Assembly: GCA_951799405.1 (NCBI GenBank)
Contig: OX637343.1
Coordinates: 6,076,001-6,140,000 of the forward strand
Reading direction: 5' to 3'
DNA length: 64,000 nt
Source of the DNA: Agapetus fuscipes
Taxonomy: Eukaryota; Arthropoda; Insecta; Trichoptera; Glossosomatidae
This document shows positions 13,718 to 24,212 of the stretch, piece by piece. Made by a program: the position numbers and the translations under genes. The notes beneath the pieces are model-generated. The model saw nothing but the letters and a program-made list of their open reading frames with translations. It was not told where the DNA came from and made no database searches. Numbering within the stretch: position 1 is the stretch's first letter; each line of letters starts with the position of its first letter.

Positions 13718-14151
13718 ACTGAATTGTTTTTGTGTTTTTTCGGGTTAGACCATGGTCTATATGCAGCTTTTTTATAAGCCGACGTTTCGCCTTCATGAGT
13801 AGAAGGCATTTTCAAGGCGAGTTATACCGCAACACCTACCCCCCACCCTAGAGCGAAGGAAGATGACGGAAACCCGCACCCCCTCGCCACGCCGACCTCC
13901 CACCCTGTAACGAAGGACAATGTGCAAGACGCGACTAAACGCCAATCAGTTAGCATCGAGAAGCGACCGAAGAGACAACGAAGGCCGCCGCGCCGGTATA
14001 ACTCGCCTTGAAAATGCCTTCTACTCATGAAGGCGAAACGTCGGCTTATAAAAAAGCTGCATATAGACCATGGTCTAACCCGAAAAAACACAAAAACAAT
14101 TCAGTAGTTAATACCGACCATGAAAGTGTTAGTGAAAGTTTAAAACTTTAT
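13718..14151. mobile_element. Insertion with perfect 115-bp inverted repeat and 15-bp target duplication
   Basis: Arms 13714-13828 and 13995-14109 appear identical over 115 bp. The spacer is a GC-rich 166 bp. Right of the second arm is a 42-bp single tail. ATAATAGGGTCAACT occurs at 13703-13717 and 14152-14166. Each arm carries a stem GCCTTC/GAAGGC followed by GAAACGTC. Likely a Penelope-like element with inverted terminal parts. Confidence 0.8.
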
Positions 14152-14169
14152 ATAATAGGGTCAACTTCA

Positions 14170-16540
14170 ATTTAATCGTTTTTATTGTTTGCCAAAGCTC
14201 TATGCAGTTGAAGGCAAAAGAAATATTCTTTTTTATAGAGAAGCCCAAAATTTTATACTATCGGTTTGGATATATGGCTACCTTAAAGGTAAAACTAAAT
14301 AAGTGCTGATTCCCTAATTTGAGAAATTGTGGATACATCATTTTTTGGGTGTAACTTCTCATAGTAAGTGAACTAATTATAAAGAAGTGCTCATGACAAA
14401 CTTCTAAAGTAAACGATTTTTACACTTTCGTAGTGTTTTCTCTTATGGAAAATAGGAAAAAGGGCATTTGGCTATAAAAAAAAAACTAGTAGCTATTAAG
14501 CTACTCTCTACATCATATTAATGTTTTTTATTTAGCTTTACCTTTAAGATATCGATAATTCCTTCGACAGGAAACCAAATCATTATGTAAAAAAAGTTCC
14601 TTGATAATTAATAAAAAAAAAATTTGAATTGTGTATCATTTTTTGCCAGTACACTGATATTTTATTTTATAAGTAAAAATATCATGAGGTATAATCATAT
14701 CTAATGAAAATTGTGATTGTTTTCAAAGTTAAAAAACTTAAAAAATAATTAACATGCTTAAGTATGTAAGTACCTATGCGTTTTCTTTGGTTTTACTATT
14801 CGGAAAATGATTAAAATAAAATACAAAAATAAACTACTCTGCTTCCAGTACTGGTTAAATCTGTAAGAAACAATTAAATTAAAATTATTTCGGATTTTTT
14901 GACGTAGTGAAACAGAAGGTTATGTTTGTTTAATTAATTAACATATTTCAATGGTTTAGGTTAATTGAAAAATAAAAAGCTTTGATGTAATATTCACAGA
15001 TGGATATATTTTTTTTTGACAGCTGGAAATAACCAATTTTGAAACTTATTTCCTTTCCTGAATGTATTAGCTAAAATAAACATGTTTTTGTGCGATATAA
15101 TAAATAAAGGATAATTGTAGCTTTAGATAAGTACATTGATAAACATAACATTAGACTTTTTTTAATGACAGAATAATCTTTTTAAACTTAAAAAGGTTTG
15201 CCATGTGAAAAACTTGCATAAAATTACAAAATGGTAGGTACAAAATTTAATAATAAAGAGTTGTAATAATAAACTAATGAGCTATTTAATTAAAAAGTAA
15301 CTAAAGATGGTTTCGGTCCACCGTTGAATCTCTGGTCAAAGGAAAATTAATTATATTTTTACAAAAAAATAATTAAATGTAGTACAAGTATCGTTTTAAC
15401 TAAAAATTAAAATATTTTTGGTTCCAAAAAATTTTAATACTACTATTTATAAGTTTATGTACAAAATTGAGTCAATTTTCAATTGAAATTAAAAGACAAT
15501 GAATCAGAGAAAATGCGTAAGTAAAATACTAAGTACAAAGAGGCAACCATTACTGCATAGTATGGTATAATATAGGATTATTTATTTGGTGAGCGCTGTT
15601 TTTGTGTGCATCACATCTCAAGAGCTTTCGGCGAGATGAGCCGTCGCTGTAGAAAGTGCCATTGCTTCTGTTTACTTCATACCAAAGCAGTGAATACTGG
15701 AACTTTTTGCACTGAATTGTTGAATTGAATTGTTGCACATATGATCGCCTCTTTGTTATATTTTTTACTTTAAAAATGATAATTAATTCATAATGATATT
15801 ACATAAAAAAACATTTTCAAGTATAAATATAAAAAATAAATGCATTTTTAAGTCCACAATGTCGCGTTATACGAGTAGATCAAAATATGTAATCTGGTTG
15901 TAAAAAAGATGTAAAATGGATGAAACAAAATTTATAAAATAACGTTTTACATTATTTTCATATTTGATTGTTACTTTAATTAAGTTTAAATTAAAACAGT
16001 CAGTTTTATTATTTAGAAATCTGAATTATTTTAATATACAATTTTAAATTCACTTTTTTGAATAATTGATAAAAGAATTGTTTTTTTCAAAGTACTTATT
16101 AATTAATACACTGTAGAAACAGCTTCACTTTTTTCTTTAAAACTCTTTTGAACATGTTGATTTGCTTCTTACGGCTCCATCTTGAAAAATGGTTTGCGTC
16201 CTTGCTACGAATTGACTTTGTCGTGCTACTGACATCTTTGGGTGAATCTGGAAAACAAAAATACAACTTTTATTATGTGTTCAATTTTAAACCTTTCTGC
16301 TAAATTTTATCCTTCCAGAGTCTTGACTGTAGTTTTGTTTACCTTTACTCCCAATATAAAACAATACATGCTCTCCCATCGATCGCGTAAATCGTAAAAA
16401 TGTATAAAAACTTTAACACTCACTAGGAGTGCAGCTTATAATTACCTATACATTTTTCTTATTTCGTGATCAATAAGATGACACAATGTTTTATTCTCGG
16501 GTTAAATTTATCTGTTATCTTAAATGCGATTTTCTCAAAG
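14170..16540. other. No gene recognised
   Basis: AT-rich apart from the SINE-B tail at 15573-15665. Confidence 0.5.
15573..15665 (-). mobile_element. SINE-B tail only
   Basis: AGGATTATTTATTTGGTGAG through CGTCGCTGTAGAAAGTGCC. Confidence 0.75.
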
Positions 16541-16772
16541 ATAGGTTGGTATGAGTCTGACCTCCTTGCTGTAAAACTTGGTTCACTTTTGCCAATGCCA
16601 CCCCGGTTTCAGGGAAAGGCGGCAGGAGTTGCAAGGTTTCATGTGAGGTTTTGTTTATTTGTATGCACACATGCAGAATGTGTAGGCGCGAACCTACATG
16701 TGCCTGTCTGTGGGTATGCATTTAATATGAGCCTTAAATGTTAACATATCTTTGCAGCTTAGATTAAAGATT
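16541..16772 (+). repeat. Repeat C, near full length
   Basis: GATAGGTTGGTATGAGTCTG to CTTTGCAGCTTAGATTA. Confidence 0.8.
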
Positions 16773-16850
16773 TATTGAAAAGTTTTTGGTGAAATCGGAA
16801 AAGAAACTATTTTTAATACCTATAAGCATGTGAGTAGGGTGCATTGGGCT

Positions 16851-16932
16851 TCCGGTCGATAGCTCAGTTGGTAGAGTGCTTGTATTCCATACCGAGAGCT
16901 CAGGTTCGAATTCCATCAGGGGTGTCAGAAAT
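16851..16932 (+). mobile_element. SINE-A head only
   Basis: TCCGGTCGATAGCTCAGTTG and GGTTCGAATTCC boxes, ending after GGGTGTCAGAAATT. Confidence 0.75.
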
Positions 16933-17019
16933 TGTGGTTATTCCAAAATGGATTTTGACAAAATTATGAGGGAAGTATTATTAATTTAGCTTTCAAGGTG
17001 ATTTTATAATATGATCTAA

Positions 17020-17182
17020 GTTGCAACGATATATTGACAATTAATATTACATTCATATCCACAAACAGACACGTGTAATTTTGCGCTTACAAATGCTGCA
17101 TGTGTACCTACTTACTACAAAAAACTAATACAAACATCGAATGAACCCTGCAACTTATACCGGCCTTCGCTGAATCAGGGGT
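17020..17182 (-). repeat. Repeat C, truncated
   Basis: GATCTAAGTTGCAACGATAT to CTGAATCAGGGGTAAC. Confidence 0.7.
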
Positions 17183-17350
17183 AACAAACAGGAGAATATA
17201 AATATTGCCAGGAAAACAATTTATGTTAAATAGCATTTCACTCCCTTAGTGCTTGTTTGTCTTATGTCGATCAGAGGTAATTTCACATGAGCAATGTTTG
17301 TATGTACATAGGTCAGGCACGTGCGTAGGATATAATAATAATAATATTAT

Positions 17351-17639
17351 TAGGATGATTTATTTGGTGAGCGCTGTTTTTGTGTGTATCACACCTCAAG
17401 AGCCCTCTGCGAGCTTGGTCGTCGCTGTAGAAAGCGCCAATTCTCAAGCAAGACCCAGTGGTTGTAAGGTTGGATGGACCTTTTAGTGACCGGTCTTTGG
17501 TAAAGGTTTATGAATTTTTTAACTCAGCGAAGAGCACATTCGAAATATAAATGGTATATTTTGTGCTCCGCCGGGATCCGAATCCACAACCTTCCATTTA
17601 CGAGTCCGAAGAGTTGCCACTGGACTACGGACCGGTCCA
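17351..17639 (-). mobile_element. SINE-B, full length
   Basis: Read on the minus strand: tRNA-like head GGACCGGTCCGTAGTCCAGT, box B near GGATTCGGATCCC, body with CAAAGACCGGTCAC, LINE-like tail ending AATAAATCATCCT. A 97-bp palindromic MITE joins its head end. Confidence 0.88.
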
Positions 17640-17736
17640 CCCAAGTAACCTTTTAGGTTTTAAAAAGGTTAAAAAAAGGTCCCAGAACCTTTTTAACCTT
17701 TTTGTAACCTTTTTAAAACCTAAAAGGTTACTTGGG
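17640..17736. mobile_element. 97-bp palindromic MITE with CCCAAGTAACC termini
   Basis: Left CCCAAGTAACCTTTTAGG and right complement. The interior is nearly all palindromic (TTTTAAAAAGGTT). CA on both sides may be a 2-bp target duplication. Confidence 0.8.
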
Positions 17737-18437
17737 CAAGATGCCAACGACACGCGGTGTACCTGAGCGGTAACCCATCCAAGTACTATCCGCGCCCAAT
17801 GTTGCTTTTAACTTCGGTGATCTATGGGAACCGGTGCTTTCAACATGGTAACGTCGTTGACAATATAGGCAAATACTTTTCAGAATAAATATATATTCTC
17901 ACATTCCTTTAAATTAACTCATTTGAAATTGACTAAAATGCTCACGATGGCTACAATCGAAATTCAATTTTTATATATTGCCTACCTATTAGGCGCATGT
18001 GCCTGTATGGTATGCACGCCCCTGATATAGGTACTGGACCAATGTGTCTTATAAAAACTGGATTTTTTTTTAATGTTTAAAAAAGCTCTCACATTATCGT
18101 GTTTTATGTTTTTTTCTTAGCTCAGATTGTGTAGAATGCGATTCTCAAGAGAATTTAATTGAAACGTCATCTTTGAATGAATTGGTAGATAAGCCAAACA
18201 AGCACTCGGGGGACAATTTGCCTAAAGTGGTATGTTGGTGTGTTGGTGTTATTTGATTGTGCAGTGGTATTTGAGGGGATGGTCTCTACTCCCTGGGGAA
18301 ACACCTACAGAGTGGGCTCAAATCCCATTATACCATTTTATAAAGTGTGCTCCTGAATAGGTAGTCTATAGCTTTGTCTACCATTATCCAATGTACTTTA
18401 CAGTACCTAACTGTACTGCTGTATCTGTACTGTATCC

Positions 18438-18545
18438 TGCCGCCGTTCCACTAGGGGTGGCCGGTACCTCCGCAGATGCGCCTCCACTTTTTTCTGTCCT
18501 TACAAACCACTTTCATTTCCTCAATATTCATCACCTTTTTATGCA
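18438..18545 (-). mobile_element. Fragment of a LINE C-terminus (KEVCKDRKKW type)
   Basis: The minus strand encodes a short match to the KDRKKWRRICGG...GHP tail also seen at 46.4 and 55.6 kb. The 3' side has a TACAG-rich tail. Too short to assign further. Confidence 0.6.
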
Positions 18546-18873
18546 GTACTTAATATGCTACTAAATTTACTGTCCAGCGTTCTGTGTGACTGTTAGGCAT
18601 TCTACTTGATCTTGGACAAAAATGTCACACTGGCAATTTGTAGATTGGTGACGTTTAAATAGACGTAGATCATTAACTAATAATATCTGTGGAGTAGAAA
18701 TTATTTTAACGAAAATAGACATTTTGTACCTGTTTCAACTTACTTAGAAAATAAAATGGTCATTAGTATAAGAAAGAGAACAAAGAACTTCAGTTGCATT
18801 TCCATGTGTACAAAAAAAACTCGGGCGAATGTAAAAATGTTCCAAGAAAGTTGGTAGGTACTTTTGCAAGTAA

Positions 18874-19126
18874 TCTATAATCTATAATCTAAGTTGCAAG
18901 GATATATTCATTCAAAGCTCTCAGATGTATGCCCACAAACAAACACGTGTAGTTCGCGCTTACAAATGCTGATTGTGTACCTACTTACAAATAAAATTCA
19001 AACCTCAAATGAACATAAGCCCCACAACTTTTGCCGACCTTCCCTGAAACAGGGGTGACATTGGCAAAGTGAACCATTTTTTACAGTATGGGTGGTCAGC
19101 CTCATACCAACCTATAAGTCAAGGAA
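18874..19126 (-). repeat. Repeat C, full length
   Basis: CTATAATCTAAGTTGCAAGG to CAACCTATAAGTCAAGG. Confidence 0.83.
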
Positions 19127-19261
19127 TATGAATAATAAATTACATTTAAATATAAAAAATAACAAAACCTTAAAAAGAAATCTATCCAAAAAAAGTCAAA
19201 AATTTCTTATGCAAAAAATGTAGCAAACTAATAAACCAACATTACAAATCAGCATTGCAGA

Positions 19262-19312
19262 TTAGCCGCCACTTCTTCCTGTCCTTGCATACTTCTTTCA
19301 TAGTAATAATGG
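19262..19312 (-). mobile_element. Short LINE C-terminal remnant
   Basis: The minus strand reads MKEVCKDRKKWRLICN, the same tail as at 55.9 kb. About 50 bp only. Confidence 0.5.
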
Positions 19313-19747
19313 CGCTAAATGACAGATAACACGCGTTGTAAATACTGTGATCCCATAATTTCAAAGAAATTTCAAAGGAAAAATGCATCATTTTAAGACA
19401 TTTTGTTATGTGTTATAATAGGGTGTCGATACATAATATGAATTTGGACAAATTGACCTTGTTTCGTATTATTACACCCCTGCAACGTTTGACAGGACTG
19501 AGACAAATGTGGGCTATAGTATGAATCAATCCAGTATGTAAGTTTCTGCTCCTCTATGTTAATTGATGTAGATTGCACTCAATGATGTAGATTGGACTTG
19601 CTATTTGGAGATTAAACGTCACATTGGAGCTATACATTTGTGTGAGACATGTGATATTCTACTTTGGAATTTGGGACAAGGAATGTCACATGGACAGTTG
19701 ATAGATGGGTGACACTTGGGTAGATGGGAGATGTAGCTGATACTCAC

Positions 19748-19874
19748 TATTTGGAGAGCAGAGGTCCCGCCGGAGCAGCATGCGTGTACGCGGTGTGGGA
19801 GTAAGGTGACGTGGTGTACTGGCCGCTGTAGGCTCCGCTGTAGGAGAAGTCAGAGCCTGGCGCCGTGCTGCCCC
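19748..19874 (-). CDS. sv: Pax2/5/8 exon: C-terminal transactivation/inhibitory domain
   Basis: Two bases complete Gly, then 41 codons follow: STAPGSDFSYSGAYSGQY, TTSPYSHTAYTHAAPAG and PLLSK. It aligns in order with the VPGSEFSG...SPYSHPQY segment of vertebrate PAX2/5. The acceptor is attccag. The end is ambiguous: the coding strand reads AAA TAG TGAGTA. Either the TAG is a stop (protein ends LLSK) or the exon ends in TA before a consensus GTGAGT donor and a Tyr codon is split. Family knowledge favours splicing, because Pax2/5/8 normally continues with a WRFPN...LLSSPYYY segment. I find no such exon between here and base 1. Confidence 0.88.
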
Positions 19875-20083
19875 CTGGAATACAACACCAAATACAATTA
19901 ATCTAGTCTTAGATAGAATGGCTGTTGTGTAGGAACTGATCGCTGTGGATCAGTTGTTGAACCACGGGAGGGCCTTCTGCCACTTGCATCCATATAATGT
20001 TTTACATGGGAGTCTTGTGACACATCTCTGAATGGGACGGATATACAGGGCGTGGGTCAGAGGAGGGAGAACATGTTGAACCT

Positions 20084-20263
20084 GGAGTGGAAGTCTCGAC
20101 AACCTTTGATAGATTTTACCGTAACTATTTGAAGATAAGACGTTATAAAACATGGTGGTGCCTTAACAGCCGATCGTTGATACGACACCACGTTTTATTC
20201 CATCATGTCATGTCTTCAAATTCATACGGTTAGATCACCGACGGCCATCGACCCTTCCACGCC
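20084..20263. mobile_element. Second imperfect palindromic MITE (S5)
   Basis: GTGGAAGTCTCGACAACC at left; right complement GGCCATCGACCCTTCCAC. The terminus recurs at 36769-36800. Abuts the S4 copy at 20264. Confidence 0.6.
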
Positions 20264-20436
20264 TGGGCTGGAAGTCTCATCACCACGGTAATTCTTACCT
20301 ACTGAATGTCAGTAATGTTGGGATAAAGACCTCTCAATCCAAGATGGCCGCAAGTGAATAGCTGATTAGTCTTCTTACAAATATTACCGATAATCGGTAG
20401 GTAAGAATTACCGTGGTGTTGAGATTTCCACCCCTG
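20264..20436. mobile_element. Palindromic MITE family S4
   Basis: GCTGGAAGTCTCATCACCAC and its complement near the ends, ACCTACCGAATATCGGT-type inner arms, and a conserved centre CAATCCAAGATGGCCGC. Confidence 0.8.
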
Positions 20437-20764
20437 GTCGGAAAATCGAGTCAAAATGAAGTATGAAGGTTACAGCCATTACACACTATAGACGCATTCT
20501 GCCACCATTCGTCCAGTTGTCCATGGTTATTTGTATCAGGCGCTGGGTTGGAAGTCAGGAGTGTATGGAGATGTAGGTATGTAAACTTTCACACAGGTTG
20601 TCCTGTAATCCATAGACAAATCGGGCAGAATGCGTTATTTCTGAAAAGCTTAGATTGCATGGATCATCCAATGGACAAAACCTGATTCGAATTTCAAGTA
20701 AGGTTAAATAATATGTGTCAGATAAAGCTTGTCAGGAGTCTGATCCACTCTATTTTTTTCTATG

Positions 20765-21170
20765 CTGCTGAGAATGGACCATAAAAGCAGCAGAAAGGAG
20801 CAAAAATGACGCTTTCGAAATGTGGTGCTGGAGGCGCATGCTCCGAACCCCATGGACGGCTAGACGTACCAACGAGTCCATTCGTCGGGAGCTACGTTTG
20901 GATGGCTTGACTCTGGCCAGTATATGTATGTACATGCCGTATTCTTCAATTCTTTGGACACGTTGTCCGTGAAAATGAGGATAGCCTGGAGCGACTGTTT
21001 GTGATCGTTGGCTTGGAGGGGAAGAGAGGAAAAGGAAGATCCCTAACATGATAGAAAACAGCAGCAGGCATCTCGGTGGTTGGAGCGCTGCGGCAGAGAA
21101 GTCAAGAGAGAACTGGAGAAGAGTGGTTGCTTCCACAAGGGTCAAAACCCTCAACAACAAGGAACAAGAT
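20765..21170 (+). pseudogene. LINE C-terminal fragment (WCWRRMLRTPWTARRTN type)
   Basis: The plus strand reads FEMWCWRRMLRTPWTARRTN, SIRRELRLDG, then after a shift RILQFFGHVVRENEDSLERL and EGKRGKGRS. After another break comes NWRRVVASTRV. This is a typical C-terminal region of arthropod non-LTR polyproteins. Frameshifts show it is dead. It lies in the 3.6 kb intron downstream of the 23.5 kb Pax exon, antisense to the gene. Confidence 0.8.
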
Positions 21171-21532
21171 TAAGAAAAATCTGATAAACTTAAGTAGGCT
21201 CCGGGGCTATCGCAAACAGTGCTAAGGCCACAGCCACACAGCTCATGATGTTCTTTAACGTTGAGTGTCTGGTGCAGCCGTACAACCATAAACAAGAGAT
21301 GTAAAAATCACATTACTCTGAATGTGGCGAGAGCTTGATACTCCAAAGAGGTGCGCGCGGGGCGGCAAACACAGCTCGGCAGAAATCGCAAAGCAAAAAA
21401 ATGGCGAAAAAAATGGTAACAATACAAAAGTACAGCCCCCCCCCCCCCTCCCAACAGTGCTTGATATCTTATCCACAATTTGATTCAAAGATGACCTTTC
21501 AATGAAATTGTCTTAAGAAAAATTGTGATTGT

Positions 21533-21783
21533 TCCTTGACTTATAGGTTGGTATGTGGCTTACCTACCATGCTGTAGAAAATGCTTTACTTTGACAATGT
21601 CACCCCTGTTTCAGGGAAGGTCGGCAAGAATTGCAGGGTGTATGTTCATTTGAGATTAGGGTTTGTATGTTGTAGGTTATCATGCGGCATGTACGAACGC
21701 GAACTTATACGTGTTTGCTTGTGAAAATGCATTTAATGTGAATCCCAGATGTTACATATCTTTGCAACTTAGATTAGATAAGA
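21533..21783 (+). repeat. Repeat C, full length
   Basis: CCTTGACTTATAGGTTGG to GCAACTTAGATTAGAT. Confidence 0.83.
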
Positions 21784-21789
21784 TAACAT

Positions 21790-22140
21790 TCTACACAGTG
21801 TGAGCTAAGAAAAAAGACGGAAATCACTATAATGTCAGAGTTTAAAATATTTTTAAAATCGATTTCCAGTTTTCATAAGACACATAAGTCCAGTACCTAC
21901 ACATATAAACATTGCTCATGTGAAATTACCTCTAATGGACATAAGACAAACCATCACTAAGGGGACGCAGTGACAATACATAACATGACAGTACATCACA
22001 AGACAAAACATCACAGAAAATACATCACAAGGACAAAACATCACATGACAAAAATTCATGCACCTAAAACAGAACATACTCGTACTATAAACGGCAATAT
22101 AATATGAAATACAAATAAAATTTTCATTTGCCGAGCTCTG
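21790..22140. other. No gene; CATCACA-rich simple sequence
   Basis: 21960-22060 has repeated ACATCACA/GACAAAACATCAC words. Confidence 0.5.
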
Positions 22141-22202
22141 TTTGTCAAAGTATATTTTCCATACACCCCCTCATACCATGACCCCCCTGGGAAAAACCAT
22201 GG

Positions 22203-22250
22203 CGGGGGGAGGGGAGGGGGAGTGCAGGGGTGAAGTGCAGGGGGGAGGGG
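22203..22250 (+). other. G-quadruplex-forming G-run cluster
   Basis: Consecutive runs of 4-6 G separated by 1-6 bases in an otherwise AT-rich intron. No gene recognised. Confidence 0.7.
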
Positions 22251-22769
22251 ATGAATCTAAAATCCACCAATCACAGCGCGAGCTCATGCAAGACCAACGA
22301 GGGGGGCGAGAGAGGGACGCGGCATACGGAAAACTTGCGCGGGAGAAAGGGAGGCCGGGATGGATTTTGTGTGGGTGGATTTGCAATGTGAAATTTGATG
22401 GGTTTTTAAAGGTGGATGAGGTTGACATAGTCTTCATGAAAATGTGATTATTCTCGTGGAAAGATAATGCTCCCTTCTGTCTTTTTTAGCTTGCTACATT
22501 TTTTTGTAAAATAAAGAAAATATATTTTTATTTATTTATTTTATGACTCATTTTTTGAGAGCTCAGATTCAACTACAATAAGGTCAATCTTTGAGTATCT
22601 ATTTTGTATATTACTACTTGTGAAGTAAATATATTTTTTTCGATATGAAATACATCGATACATCTATGTTTCGATATAGTACTTTTGCCCCTCCCTCCTC
22701 CCCAGCGACAACTTTTTTTGGAGCCAAAAACTTAAACCTTTGCAAATTTCGTGCTTAGTACAACCCAAA

Positions 22770-23345
22770 TTTTAAGGAAAAAAGCTCAAGAAGCAAAAAT
22801 TTTCATTGAAAAAAGCTTCATGTATCTATCTACAATGTTTTCGTAGAGAAAAATTCCACAAGCAAGTGTTCTAATGAAAAAAGCTTCACAAGCAAATATT
22901 GTAATGAAAAAAGCTCCAAAAGCAACGTTTTTCATTTTAAAAAGCTCGAGATGTAATGTGTTCAAATAAAAAAAAACTCCACAAGCAAGTATTCTAATGA
23001 AAAAGCACCAAAAGTAAATTTTGTTGTGAAAAAAACTCCAGAACCAACATTTTTTATTTTAAAAAGCTCCAAATCCAATGTGATCCAAAAAAAAGCTCCA
23101 CAAGCAAGTGTTCTAATGAAAAAAGCTCCAAAAGTAAATGTTGTAATGAAACAAACACCAAAACCAACATTTTTCATTTTAAAAAGCTCCAGATGTAATG
23201 TGTTGGAAGAAAAAAACTCCACAAGCTAGTGGGAACAAATTTGCGGGAAAATAAAAAATTTCAACAAAAAAAAAATCTAAAAGAAATAAAAAAAGCTCCA
23301 CAAAAAAAAAAGCTCCACAAGCAAGTGTCGTAGGTAATGAAAAAA
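22770..23345 (+). repeat. A-rich minisatellite with ~121-bp higher-order unit
   Basis: CTCCACAAGC-type starts at about 22856, 22979, 23098 and 23219 (spacing 123, 119, 121). Each unit is made of four ~30-bp subunits of the form AAAAGCTCCA...AATG. It ends about 125 bp from the Pax exon donor at 23472. Confidence 0.85.
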
Positions 23346-23471
23346 GCTGGGAGCCACGGGAACAAAATCGCAGGAAAATCAAATTTATCAACCAGAAAAC
23401 ATTAAAAAATAAGAACTTAAAATAAAAAAAAATAAAAAGAATCTTACAGTGCAGGAGCGGCGGCGACTCAC

Positions 23472-23681
23472 CGGGCGGCGCGTGCGCGTGCGCGTAGTGG
23501 AAGGCGGGCAGCGCGGCCGGCGGGTAGGCGTGCTGCTCGTGGTGCAGAGCAGCGGCTGCCGAGGACACGGAGGACGACGCGGGCGGGGGCTGCAGCGCGG
23601 CCAGCGAGGGCGGCGGCGTGGCGGGCGGGTCCAGCGGCAGGTTGGGCGAGGCGGACAGGAACGAGGGCGCGTCCGCTCCTC
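23472..23681 (-). CDS. sv: Pax2/5/8 exon: Pro/Ala/His-rich transactivation region
   Basis: Sixty-nine full codons with split Gly codons at both ends. The composition is low-complexity Pro/Ala/Ser/His: PNLPLDPPATPPPSLAAL, PPPASSSVSSAAAALHHEQH, then AFHYAHAHAPP. Such composition is typical of the transactivation region of insect Pax2/5/8. The acceptor is gtacttag and the donor gtgagt, and the phases fit both neighbours. This exon is very GC- and CpG-rich, unlike the A-rich minisatellite starting about 130 bp downstream in the next intron. The open frame runs on past the donor, but that part is intronic and encodes simple-repeat peptide. Confidence 0.92.
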
Positions 23682-23847
23682 CTAAGTACCCCAAACATAA
23701 CAACACACACAGAGTTAGATGAGATTTGAAAAACTGACTGAATAAAGGCCCTCAGCCACTTCACCTTAAATTAGTTTTACATGAACGTATTATTATAATT
23801 AATACTAAATTTATATCTATATAATATATAATATACAAGGATAATTT

Positions 23848-24203
23848 ATTTATAAGGTACACATAATAAAAGAGCGCCGTTTTTGCGTGGGTCACACCTC
23901 AAGGGCCCTCTCAAATCACGGATAAGATTTTTTGTAAAGATGCGTCTTTAGTGCTCCTTTAAAGACACCAACAGTTTCTGCCTTCCTCACATTAGGTGGT
24001 AGTCTGTTCCACTCCATTGTGCCCGCAAACCGGAAAGCACGGTCGCCAAAATTAGTGCATGTCTGACGTGACGGCTGGACTAAGTCAACCACCCCACACT
24101 CCACAGACCTGAGAGTTTGGCGTCTCAAATCTATCTCAACACGTGAGAACATGTCAGACAAGTATGAAGGAGCCATTCCATTGACAGCTTTGTAAACCAT
24201 CAT
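23848..24203 (-). mobile_element. CR1/Jockey-type LINE 3' end whose 3' UTR equals the SINE-B tail
   Basis: The minus strand encodes KAVNGMAPSYLSDMF, FGDRAFRFAGTMEWNRLPPN and FKGALKTHLYKKSYP, then TGA. The 3' UTR after the stop contains CTTGAGGTGTGA, CAAAAAC, GCGCTC and AATAAATTATCC in order. These are the same blocks as the last ~75 bp of every full SINE-B copy. This makes it the candidate mobilising partner of SINE-B. Confidence 0.85.
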
Positions 24204-24212
24204 ACAAACACG

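Noticed and set aside
13822..14091. 89-residue minus-strand ORF
   Set aside because: It runs through the perfect inverted repeat and spacer; no domain content.
16855..16925. tRNA gene candidates with box A and box B (also at 28.97, 31.83, 42.75, 53.98 kb and others)
   Set aside because: The same head is attached to the same SINE body in many copies, and acceptor stems do not close; these are SINEs.
17253..17766. Protein-like ORFs repeated in several places (for example SSANSQARPSGCK-like)
   Set aside because: These are translations of SINE-B copies, not genes.
1..19740. Looked for the final Pax2/5/8 exon (WRF...SPYYY)
   Set aside because: No such coding segment with an acceptor in the right phase was seen on the minus strand.
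20750..21160. 136-residue minus-strand ORF
   Set aside because: Shadow of a LINE C-terminal fragment on the plus strand.
23179..23471. Extension of the Pax exon frame into a 175-residue ORF
   Set aside because: A consensus GTGAGT donor at 23471 and phase match with the next exon show that the extension is intronic; its peptide comes from the A-rich minisatellite.
23449..23685. Plus-strand Arg/Gly-rich ORF
   Set aside because: Antisense shadow of the GC-rich Pax exon.
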